NCBI GenBank assembly: GCA_030435675.1
Contig: CM059623.1
Coordinates: 8,706,012-8,770,011, forward strand
Direction of reading: 5' to 3'
Source of the DNA: Steinernema hermaphroditum
Taxonomy: Eukaryota; Nematoda; Chromadorea; Rhabditida; Steinernematidae
DNA: 64,000 nt
The position numbers and the translations under genes were made by a program. Shown one piece after another: positions 1 to 11,000 of this stretch. The notes beneath the pieces were generated by a model. It ran no database searches, had not been told where the DNA came from, and worked only from the letters and a program-made list of their open reading frames with translations. Positions within the stretch are counted from its first letter, which is position 1. Each line of letters begins with the position of its first letter.

Positions 1-26
1 TGGCGTCATCCCGGACTCTCACCCAC

Positions 27-944
27 CCTTCATGTTCACGCGTCCGTCGATGTAGATGGCTCCCATGGGGTGATTGGAGCACTTCCAGTCGCTCCTATTG
101 TCCCCGGCCATTCTGTTCACGCTAACGCCGACGTCCACCGGGTATCTGTCGAATGAGAGGTCGATTTCCAGCGTCCTCGTCTCCAGGCAGAGGTTGACCG
201 GGGCGCAGGGGTGCCGCCGCTTCCTCAGCTTGGCGCCGATCTTCGGGAATCTGGGGATCTTGTCGTGGTCTTCGTTGCTGGACAGCTTGTGGGTCTGGTG
301 GTCGGCCTCCCACACTTCCAGGCTCAGCCAGTCGCCGGGCTGTAACGCCTGGAACTCTTCTCTGAAACGGGGGTGTCGGAGGGAGGGCGTCTTTTCCCGC
401 TTACGTCTGCTCCTTCTCCTGGCGCACCATCACCATGCCGCTTACGTGAGCTGCGTACACTATCATGTAGAAGTCCGTTTTGTCGAGGACCAGCGCGATG
501 TCGATCTTCTGAAGGACGGAAATTACCGGATCCACCATGGAAGCTTACCTGGGGAACGGTCGTCTCGGCTTTGACGTAGAAGTGAAGGCTACTGTAGTCG
601 ATGTAGTCGAAGATGCCCCTATGATTCTCCTTGGCGAGCTTGTTCTTCCGCTGGAAGTCCTCTTCAGGCGCATCGTCGATCTCCTCCACCTGGACGGTCT
701 GCATCGCCAGTCTTCGGCTCCGCAGGGGGCGCGCATCGAGCGACGGCGCCATCCGGGCCATGGAAGAACGTTCGGTGTTCTCGTCCTCGCTGGTGCTGTG
801 GACGTCGGTACTGGGAGTAGGCGCCGGGAACGGCTTCATCTGCCGGAGATGCTCCGGGAGGGGCCGTGGGTGCTCCTTGTTGTAGCGCTGCGCCTCGGCG
901 AAGCTGAGGACCCTGCCCTGGGGTCTCCGATTCGACGATTGCAT
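27..944 (-). CDS. Unrecognised protein, 5' part of gene (runs off left edge)
   Basis: Three exons fit on the minus strand: 944-549, 508-405 and 361 to about 27. They are joined by introns of 40 and 43 nt with GT-AG ends and agreeing phases. The ATG at 944 lies directly behind an ATCTCTCTCAG acceptor, so it is either trans-spliced or preceded by another exon. The first about 95 residues are Pro/Arg/Ser-rich and look disordered. A better-ordered part follows (LHFYVKAETTVPQ, then KIDIALVLDKTDFYMIVYAA), then a region with GDWLSLEVWEADH and a Cys/Arg-rich stretch ending VNRMAGDNRSDWKC. A donor near 26 (GTGGGT) leads out of the window. I do not recognise the family. The alternating hydrophobic pattern suggests a beta-rich domain, which is inference only. 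Confidence 0.6.
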
Positions 945-2471
945 CTGAGAGAGATTCAGTCAAATGCGACGATTAATTGGCGCGAAGGACGAAAGGAAAA
1001 ACGAATCGATGGTTGCGGCGCACCGTGTGGGTCGGAGCGACGGAGTGACGGACGCGGAGGAAACGGCGCCGTCGCTGATCGCCGCGATTGGAAACGTTTC
1101 GATCGGGTGTGGTGCAAGCGAACGCAGATTGTCTTGCTGTCAATGTTGCGATCAGAGCTCGCACATAGGAGAATCGCACAGAGGCGTCGGCAAACAGGTC
1201 GGAGAAGAGGCGTTTGGAACGCCGTTCGAAAGGACCTGTCGACTTCGCCGAGACGCCTTCTGTGGCATTTCTTTGGACACTGGAAGGGGAGTAGGGAAGG
1301 TGTCGTGATCCCGAGAGGCGCAGACCGAATGAAGATGATGGGAAAATAAGATCGGTTAGCGCCGAAAGAGAGACACAACACCGAAGGAATTCAAATGTGA
1401 CCGCGGCGCGGAGGACAGCCGGTGAGGGAGACGCACTTTTCGAGGAAAGGTCGACGTTTATGGATCCGTCGGCAGGGTACCTGACTAATATTTCTTTCCA
1501 TAGTAACTGTACAAAGCGTAGATGGGCATCCCTAAAGCAAGAGGAGCGACGCAGCTGTGATAGAAGGCTTGTGCAAGGTGGTTGCGTATCCCTGGCGACG
1601 GTTCCTATGAAGAGAATCTGATGGGGATCGCCGTTCAGTTTCTCTTGGTGATGGGCGCACAAAAACATTGAACTATAAGGAACGTTCGGAAGGACATGTA
1701 GGAAGAGTGCAAGAGCAAATGCACTCGTTGGTCACCGTGTCAGCATCTAGTTTCAAAACACTGAGGTGTAAGCGTCCTCGGACACCTCTTCAGTTCTAGC
1801 ACTTTGTAGTCGGTCCACGGAGAGTGGATTGATACATTTTCCACAACATCAGAAAATTCCGACGTGTGAAGAAAAGTGTTATTTCCCGATCCGCTTTCTT
1901 CTTTGGCACTCTTAGTTCGTCGAATGCGCAGAAAGTGGATGCTCCTTGGGACTCCTTCTCCTCGAATCCGCTTTCGAACTTCCTGGAATCCGAGCAAATG
2001 GCGTCTTTCGTACTCCTTTACCGAAAACGTCGGATTTTCCTCCCACACTGATGACTCTTTAGCAGTTTTCTCACGTCGAACCCCACGTGTCGAGTTAGGA
2101 ACCATCGGCTTTTCTCTACAATTTGTGTCTTTTCTTTTGCCACTGGGAACGAACGCAGGCTTGTCCCTTTTTGGTGAAGTAGTCGCAGATCTCGGCAAAA
2201 TCTATTTCGACCTGCAACTCTGATAAAGTCGCCAAAACTTTAGTATTTCCGATGGATTCAATATGAAATCGAGCTTCCCTAAAGCAAATCTTTATTCGAT
2301 CTCTCTTCGCTTTCACAAATACAGAGGACAAATAGAAAAGGTCGTTTTGTGGCCTTCGAAGAGAGGCGAAGACACCCGCACAGTGAGAGACAAGAAGAAC
2401 CGTATAGGAGTACAGAATCCATACATAGAAATCTCGGTATTTACACACAACTAGAGGGAAGCCGGCTGGGC
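945..2471. other. Intergenic, no supported gene
   Basis: This stretch lies between the unknown gene and the 3' end of the adenylyl cyclase gene. Open frames occur (for example 2198-1740 on the minus strand, 152 codons, Lys/Arg-rich), but they have no recognisable domain, no flanking splice signals that extend them, and competing open frames on the other strand. It probably holds the upstream region of the left gene and the cyclase 3' UTR. Confidence 0.5.
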
Positions 2472-5400
2472 CTACAGCTTCGGGTTGCAGAGGTCGTCGA
2501 CGTCGTCGTCCGCCTCGGCCAAGTCGGGCAACTTAAGGAGGAAAGTGGTCATGAGGCCCTTTCCCTTGACGTTGATCTCGCCGCGGCAGGTGAACTCGAA
2601 GCCCTCGTCGACGAGGATCTTCTGCGTCTCCTCGGTCACCTGGATCTCCCCGGGCACCCCCGAGGAGTCCATCCGACTGGCGACGTTCACCGTGTTTCCC
2701 CAGATATCGTAGTGAGGCTTTTTGGCACCGATTACTCCCGCCACCACGGGACCCACGTTGATGCCTAGGAGGGGGTAGAGGGGACGTCGGTGGAGGGAAC
2801 ACACCTATCCGGAGCTGGAAGTTGTTGAATGAATGCTTGTTGAAGTAGCGGAGCTTCCGCATCATGGCCAGGGCGAAGCGGACGATGGCGACGATGTGCG
2901 AGTTGCCGCGGACGACGCCCGTCAGGCCACTCGCCGCCATGTAGGTCGTCGAGATCGTCTTAATCTTCTCGATGCTCTGGAACTCCTTATCGCTAAGGAT
3001 CTGAAGCAGGCGGTGTGTGGTCTCGAGGATGGGGGGGGGGGGGGGCGGTACCTCGTCGAAGTCGGCGATGAGCTCGTTGAGGAGACGGAGGCACTCGACG
3101 CCCTGGCCGTTGACCTCCTGCTCCTGGTAGTTCTCGCTGAAGCCGGTGATGGTGGCGAAGATGACGCAGATGTTGTCGCGGTCCTCGTAGTACCGCTCTT
3201 TGGGCTTTCCGTTGCCCACCTCGGACATGAAGTGCTCGGCGATGTGGACGGGGAGGACGTTCTCGAGGACCTTCCGGTTCTGCCGGTGCCTGTGCTCCAT
3301 CTCGATCTTCTCGTCGAGCGCCTGGAGCTTCCAGATGAAGTCGTAGCGCGCGATGAGCTCGGAACGGCGACTCTGGATGACGATGAGGACGAAAGAGAAG
3401 AGGAGGACGAAGGAGAAGAAGCTGCGGAGGTCGCCGAAGGGCGACTGCTGGCTGCAGAAGGCGTCGAGGCGGTCGACAAGGGCGAGCTCGGCGAGGCCGA
3501 GGTTCTGCTTGTCCCAGATGTGAAACTGACGGTTGGCGATCTCGGGGCTGGGGAGCATCCAGAGCATGACGACGGAGGTGGCGCAGAGGAGGAAGGAGAT
3601 GAGAATCTTCTCGAGGGAGAGGAGCGAGAGGAAGACGCAGATGGAGAGAAGCATGAGAAGCACGCACTCGAAGAGCAGCTCCGTCTGGAAGACCGGCAGC
3701 TGTTCGCACTCCCCGAACAGAAGCGCCGTCGTGTTGGAGCACTCGAAAGAGCAGCTGCTAGCCGGGCTGACGGCGAAGCGCGCGAAGAAGCTGCCCACGG
3801 CGAAGAGGAAGAGCAGCAGGATGGCGATGAACTTCGGCACGTCGCAGACGCTCCGTTTCGGCACCGGACACTCGAGGCACTGCGTCTCCGAAGGCTTCTT
3901 CTCCTCTCGGCGCCTCTGGAAGGGCGCCCGTCTCAATCTGGCATCCACAGCGCCCCTACCTTGATGGATCTGGCGAGCAGAATGAGGGAGATCACGAGGA
4001 TAGCGACAAAGGCGATGCCGATGGACGCGTAGAGGGCGGTAGAGCCGAAGTAGCCGAGGAGCAGGACCCCCGAGGCGAGCAGGAAGATGACGAGCACGCA
4101 GAGGAACTGCTCGAGCACGTGGTTCGCCTTGTACTCCAGGAACTAAAGCTCTCTGTCAGATCTGCGTCTCCCCGTGCCTCCCACCTTCTCCTCCATCATG
4201 TCGGCGGTGAAGTTGAGAGTGATCGGCCTACAGTACTCCTTGCGCCAGCTGGACTTGTTGATCGCTTGGATGCCCTGCATAAGGTAGCCCTCCACCTCCT
4301 CCTCCACCGTCTTCACGGGCCTCCGGATGCTGGCTCTGTTAGAGCTGATGTGGCCAGTCAGCCTCAGCTCCTTGTTGATCACCCGGTTCTTGACCATCTG
4401 GTGCGGCTGTGCCTGAAGGGAAATCGTTCTGAGACGCTGGCACAACGCACCCTACCGCCCGATTCCGATCCTCCACGATTAAGTAGGTGGTGATGTCTCT
4501 CTCCTCGAGCAGCTTTGACCGCATCCTACCGTACCCCTCCTCGACCTCGTACTGTCCGTTGAGGCAAGCGAGGGTCTTGTCTGTGATGTGCACCCGGCCG
4601 GGGACGCCCGTGCTCTCCATCACGTTGGCGATGGTGACGTCGTCGCTCCACACGTCGAACTGCCACTTCTTGAGGCCGAGGACGCCGCAGTGGGCGCGTC
4701 CCGTGTGGATGCCCACACGCATGTTCACGTCCACGCGGGTGCACTCCCGCACCAGACTGAAAACGGGGAACTGACTACGGTATCCGGAGCTCGCTCACTT
4801 GATGGCTTCGACCATCTCGAGGCCCATCTCGACGGCGCAGATGGCGTGGTCCTCGCGGTAGTCCGGGAGGCCGGAGACGCAGTAGTAGCAGTCGCCGAGG
4901 ATCTTGATGCGCATGCAGTGGTTACGGTGGGCGATCTGGTCGAAGCGCGCGAAGAGGTCGTTGAGCACGTTGACGAGCTCCTGCGCGTTGTACTCCGACG
5001 CCAGCTTCGTGAAGCCGCAGATGTCGGCGAAGAGGATACTGTAGCGAGGGGGTGGCAGGGCTTGTGGAGGGAACGCACCTGATGGGGTCGTGCTTAGCGA
5101 TGTAAATCTTCTTGAACTGGGGCTCGAAGATGGTGCCTTTGTTCATCTCGTGCTCCATGTCCTGCTGCATCTCGTGGGCGATGTGTTTGGGCAGCACGGA
5201 GAGCAGGATGTTCTCCTGCTTGTCGTTCTCCTTCATCAGGTTCATCCGCGCCTCGATGCACTTCCTGAAGGGGGCGTGAGGGTTCCTGCACCGCGGCGGC
5301 TCACCTTGTCTCCCGGAACGTTTTCCTTTGGATCACCTCGGTGGGGAAGAAGACGAACAGTCCTATCACGTTCATCGCGATCATGAGGAGAAGTTCCGCT

Positions 5401-6866
5401 CCGAGCTGAAAGAGACAATGCGTGTGGCCTTCTGGAAGTGGACAAACCTGCCGGGGGTCCTGGAAGTGGACGAACTGGATGACGAGGGCCGTGACCGTGA
5501 CGAAGAGCGCTGCGCATACGGTGTGGATGAGCTGGAGGGGCAGAAGGGTGTAGACAAGGAAGAGGACGAGGAGGGTCATCGACGAGTGGAGCATGATGGG
5601 GGTGACGGCGAGCAGGATGACGGCGCAGAGGACGACGGCGCCGGAGAGGAGCGTCCGGCTATTGTGCGAGATGCACATGAGGACGACGATGCAGAAGAGC
5701 ACTCCACAGAGCACGCTGAACATCGCCCATTCGCCGGAGATCGCGTTGAAGGTGGCCGTCGCGAGGCCCAGGAAGAAGAGGCACGAGATCGAGTTCTGCA
5801 ACGGCTATGGTCACAAGGGGCACAGGGATACGGTATCAAGTATACAAAGACTTTTGTAACCTACAGAACACCGAGTCATATCCCTTGCATGGAGTCCCTT
5901 TCTAAGTGTGTTTCCCTTTAGTCGTCTTCCTCAGATCTTCTTCTACTTTCTGACAAATCGTTCCAAACCGAGTTCCCCGTCGTGGTTTCACTTCCGCAAC
6001 ATCGCCGCGCCAAAACGAGATTAAGACCCCGAACTCGGTTAGGCCGGCGCCACATGACTTCGGCAGCCGAGCGTGTGGCTCCGGAGAACGTCATCGCCGG
6101 CGAAATTGGACACTCGGCGGTCGCCGTCCAAAACAATAGAATCAAAGGTGATTTGTTTATGATGCGAATTTGATTGATACTTTCGAGATTTTAAGACCTC
6201 GAACAGCCCGGGCACTTTTGATGGATCCGTGCCAAACGGAAGAAGACGCGTCTCGAGGCCTTCAAGACGCCTCGGCGAAGTGGACAAGGAGCCCCACAAC
6301 GGGAAGGATCTGTTTGCAGTTACAGAGCGGGTTTTGCTGCAGCAGATGGACAAAAAGAAGAACTCCCCCACCTGTAATTTGTCTCTTTTTGTTTTAGATG
6401 TGCGCGTAACTGGATGGAACCGGCTACCGAGTGTCTCCAGTAGGAGGGACTGGTTACGTAACCATAACTCACGAGGTCGTTAACATTCTGGCGATCACCA
6501 AAAAAGTTCACTTTGACTGAGACTTTATCCGTTTGGTTGAAGTTCAATATCAGAAAAGGGACCCTTAGCTGATGAACCCCTCAGAAGCCCTACCCACAGG
6601 TCCATCTCGCCATCCCCAAGAAGCTCTTTGTCGTAGGAACTCACCGAGAGTCGTCCGCGGTTCATGTTAGCGAAGTACTTCTTGTAGAGGGGGTCGTTGT
6701 TGCGGAGCTCGACGGCCATGCTGGAGAGCCACCACTCGTCATCGTCGTCGCTGCGGCCCACTTCGTCCAGAATCCGCGCCGACGTGATGCCGGCGCGGTT
6801 GACGCGCGCCGTCGGCGCTGTCGTTTGCAGCGGTTCGAGCAGCGACGAGTCCTTCGCGGAACTCAT
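2472..6866 (-). CDS. acy: Membrane adenylyl cyclase (class III, AC2/4/7-like)
   Basis: This enzyme makes cAMP from ATP at the plasma membrane under G-protein control. Eleven exons join in phase into about 1053 residues: 6866-6645, 5795-5448, 5405-5305, 5264-5079, 5038-4799, 4756-4456, 4412-4185, 4142-3960, 3915-3052, 3000-2805 and 2764-2472. The layout is a cytosolic N-terminus ([14 protein letters not shown]), six membrane segments (about 75-240), C1a, a linker, six more membrane segments and C2. C1a keeps both metal-binding Asp residues ([15 protein letters not shown]). C2 has the expected replacement (FATITGF), the Asn/Arg pair ([10 protein letters not shown]) and the Lys (INVKGKG). The C1b linker ([19 protein letters not shown]) resembles types 2/4/7, which is from memory. 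The ATG lies 15 nt behind GGCAGTTTCAG, so trans-splicing is likely. All introns except the first (849 nt) are 40-51 nt. Confidence 0.93.
3031..3045. repeat. 15-nt G homopolymer in a cyclase intron
   Basis: An uninterrupted run of 15 G on the plus strand (C15 on the coding strand) lies inside the 51-nt intron 3001-3051 that splits the C2 domain coding sequence. The run occupies almost a third of the intron, directly after the donor. It is a likely length-polymorphic site, or a sequencing-error site. Confidence 0.85.
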
Positions 6867-7853
6867 GTCGTAACTGCGCTGAAACTGCCTTGTCAGCCAA
6901 AAGTCACCATGAGTGCCCGGGACCCGCCCTCCCTCGACTGCCCTCCGACCTCGGAGCGATCGCCGCGCGCAATCAATATCAGCTGTTCGCGGTCTTCTTC
7001 TCAATCATCGCCAGCCAAATGACTCCGATTTGAATGACCGAGTGGGAGGCAGTTTTGTAGTTCTGGTTCTGAGGGCAACTTCTGGAGCACCTAGAAGAAG
7101 CCGCTGAGGGACAAGAGATGCCCAGATTAGATCATTGATCTGTTGGGTGAGTGATCTCCTCACCGGAGGGAGGGAACGGAAGCAGAGTGATCGATCGGAG
7201 GTGGCGGCGAATTTGCAAAAGACCACTTTTTGTGCGTTATGAAGACAGATGGTCAAGGGGGGACTCGGGACGGTGAGACATTTCGGGGGTGATAACTGAC
7301 TCATCCAGAAGACTTGTGGCCGTTAAAAGCATCGTTGACTCATTGTTGAACAGATTCTAGAAGAACACAAGGACAAGCTGTGCCATAAGAACCGAAGGTG
7401 AACTTTACAAGAAGGTAGACAAGTCAACATAGGGATATCTGCATATGGTCACCAAAAGAAGTGAGAAATGCTTCTCTTCTTCGATGATACACACCTCGGA
7501 CGAAAAACAAAAAGAGGAAGTGGATTGGCCGAAGACTTAGTGACGTTATTAAGCGAAAACGAAACACCGAAGCGTAAGGATTGTGAGGTCGACGAGGGCG
7601 GGTTCTCTACGGCCTTTTGCCTGGACTCTGAAGATATTACCAACATCGTCTTCGAGCTGGTGACTTATTTTAGACTTTTCTACGAGTGTTTCATGTTTCA
7701 GCTGCTTGGAAGGGTCTCAAGAAGTTGGATAGATCTGAAAGATAACCAACCGTGCCTAAACAAAAGTGCATCTATCGATCGACTCAAAACTGTCACTTAA
7801 TATTGGGAAATACTCCACCCTCCTGAGCACTCTTAGCATATTGCAAAGCTGCT

Positions 7854-8057
7854 CTACAAAACAGACTTCCTAGCCTTCTCTTTCTGTGATCCGTTGGTAG
7901 CTAAGTCCGGTTCAGAGGGGCTACGGTACGTTGAGCCTACCGAGTAGCATCCGTCTCCGTAGGAGAGCGCGAATCCGAGTTCCCTGAGGTGGGAGATGGA
8001 GGTGTGGAGCGAGGTCGAGAGCATGTCCATGGTCCAGAGAAGTCCGAAAGAGAGCAA
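7854..8057 (-). CDS. Candidate 3'-terminal coding exon, unrecognised
   Basis: A minus-strand frame ends at TAG (7856-7854). Its translation has a hydrophobic stretch (LLSFGLLWTMDMLS), then ISHLRELGFALSYGDG, and a Ser/Lys-rich end (KEKARKSVL). The composition is protein-like. However, the upstream exon boundary is unresolved, the frame closes about 40 nt further upstream, and a second minus frame behind a TTTTGTAG acceptor is also open. No homology is recognised. Confidence 0.2.
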   Translation of the reverse strand: MLSFGLLWTMDMLSTSLHTSISHLRELGFALSYGDGCYSVGSTYRSPSEPDLATNGSQKEKARKSVL

Positions 8058-11000
8058 ATAGCCGCGGAGCGCTTCCCAAAATAGAACTCTTACTCATCCC
8101 GGCCGCCTACAAAAGGCGAAAACAGTGTTATCTGGAGGAGGAGATCGATCGGCCTGGCGGGAAATGGGTAAATATTGGACCTTTAAACAGCGATTTTGAC
8201 TTTTCCCCCAAAGTTGTCGAGCGATGCGGTCTCCTCTTTGGCGCCAAAACAAGTTCGTCGTCGGCAATTAACCTCAAAGAGTCTCTTCGGAACATCCACC
8301 TCGAGTGCCCTCGACCAGCTTCTATTCCTGGCGCCAAGCACCTCTTTGTTCGCGGAGCAAAAACGGAATTTGGAGAAATTACCGAAATGAAACGCGTGTC
8401 CACTGAGGCGAGAAATGGACAATCGAGACAAAAAGAGGTCGATTATGCGTCGAGGAAGTGCGCGGCTGTCGCTCGGTTTGCAGAATGAGTTGGAAGGAGG
8501 CAAAGGAGACAAGGGAGCTGCAGATTGCATTACGGTAGGAGTCAAGAAGCGTTCGGGGCATTCCATTTGAAAAGAAGAAACACTATTCAAATCAAAGTAA
8601 TCTATGAGTAGCAGAATCAGGCGAACCTCAGCGGATCGAGAAGAAACAAAGACCCTCCTAGGCGACCTTCCTTCTTGTCTTCGCCTGCGCGCACAATTGA
8701 TCTCTCGTATCGGATTCTCCCTACGGATCCCACGTCCATTGTGCCCCCATTCACCTTTCGGTGAATTATTAATCTGCCGTTTATTAATCGGAGATGGAAC
8801 GTAGCCCTCTGAAAGGAGAGCCACCGAGAGAGGACTGCGTTTAGAGATGCTCCGGACGGCTTAACTCTCTGATAAATATTTATCTCGTCATTATCTCCAA
8901 GACGCCTATTTTCGAATGCACTTCGAAACCGAAGTCCATGCAAATCCCGGAGACAACACAAAGTGCAGACCTGGGCAGCTGGGTTCAGAGGGCTCCAGAG
9001 GCACTTCCCCTCAAAACAGAAGCCCATTAGCGGAGACGATGAACCATAAACGGAGAAAGTGGAGAGAGGATCTGATCGAATTAAAGGGGGCGCGTAGTGG
9101 GAAGGTGGCCAGAAAGGCCCGGCGACGTCGGAGGCGAAAATCGAAATTTCAGGTGAGGGCGACGAAGTTGTTCCGCCTGGATGGGTACAGGGCCTAAAGG
9201 GGCCGTTTGGTGGACTCTTTCGGGGCAAAGCTCGGTCAGGACCCGAAAAGTTTCGAGGAGAGGGAAAGATTATGTGGGAATCAAAAAGGGAAAGTCAAAA
9301 TAGAAGAGTCATCTTTTGATTTCCGAGGGAGAGTGGGAGGAGGACGGTGATGTTGTGCGGAAAATATGGACGTTTCTGTGAATGGAAGCACGAAGGAGGA
9401 ACCGTTCGGGGATTAGGCGGGCGGAAGGTTCAGGAGATAGACACTCAAGACAATAATGAATAGATTCTGGCGTGACACAGATGGCTATGAAGGGATTTCG
9501 TACTCATCGAAAGGTAGTTTACTCGATGCCCAGTGGCTTCTCAAAATCTCAAAAATAATCTCAAGATAAGATTCGGAGAAGCAATGTTGTCCCCTTTTAG
9601 AATTTGGCCATTTGGTTCGACATTCGAGTCCACGCTGGAATCCAGATGTTCCATAATGTCACATAGATACTTAAATCTTATCGTAGAAAAGAAAAGTCTA
9701 AATAGGTTAGTAATTACTTCAATTCCTCCAAATAAAACTTTTCCTAGAATCAAGTAGCAGCGAAATACACCATACAGAGCCACCCCCTCCGATCCATATC
9801 AACATCAGTGGCACACATGGCATCAACGATCAAAATGAAATTAAAATTTCGCGAAATTTCTGTCGTCCACGTACCCGCGATCCAGCCGTCCAAAGCAGAG
9901 GCTCACAGCCCTAACCGAGCGTCTCGAAGCCGAAAGGGCGCCTCCGGAGCACTTCCGGCTGCCCACCCGCCGACTCCCGAGGATCTGGGGCGGATTAACG
10001 CTCCGGAGCGGAGGAACGTTCCTCGTTCGATCGATACTTCGAAGTGATAAGCGTCGCCATTAACTGGCGGCGCCGTCACCGCTATCTGATCGGCGCCAAA
10101 TATAGAAGCGGAATCGATGCACTCGGCGATAAGGGGGTCGTCGCCGGACGACTTTTCCAACGGCTCCGGAATTCTGCGACGGAAACACGCGATAACATCG
10201 TCTTATCCGATTTTTTGGACTCAGGAATTCGGTTAGACCAACTGGAGACGGGCCGAAAGGCGGCCTCCGGGAAGGCGAATCTGTTTTCGCGTTTGTTTTC
10301 TCCCTCTTTCGCCGGTTTACGGTAGGAAGCAGGAAAGAAATAGAAGGCGTCGAAGGGGCAGGCAGAAATAGAAGATGTTTTTGAGGAGAAACACTCGTGG
10401 AGGGCAGGTTTTTGTAGAGAGGGGCGATACTATCGCGCCGCAGGGGCGTCGGAGATTCAGAGGCGCCAGCGGCGAAGGGCGGCCACTAGAGGGAAACATC
10501 GCTTCTGGCACGGATCCGAGGATTTGCCATAAATGGGAGAAGGAGCCGCGCGTGCACTCCTGGGCTGTTTGCCCAGGGTTCTGACTTGCGGACACATCGG
10601 ACACCCCGAGGGAACCCAAACGGCCGTTAAATATGCTCTGACGTCAGGTGGGCATTCGATCTCCGAGTGGAATCTGGCTTATAGGGGTCTTTCCACGAAG
10701 CGGAGACTCTGAAAAGGGCCGAGAAATGGCGAAGAGGGATTGTTTTGTGAAAATTATTTTGGAAAACTCCGTTCGAGAGGGAAGCGATGAATGGGTGTTT
10801 ATGGACTGGGCTTTGTCCCTTTACAAACAACCTTTGGAGGAGGCCAGGTTTAAGTGTGTACGAGTGGTTCGAATGCAGGGAAATGCCCCTTTTCGAGGTA
10901 GGGACTGGCTTTGGAAGGATGATTCAGGAGGATTCATCGTGGTGCAAGCTGGAGAGGTAGATTAGGTGAATCTACCCTTGACTCATATACCAAAACAGAT

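Noticed and set aside
2833..4032. A 399-codon plus-strand open frame, very rich in Glu, Asp, Leu and Val
   Set aside because: It lies entirely antisense to the membrane and C2 exons of the adenylyl cyclase and crosses its introns. It is a composition shadow of GC-rich codons.
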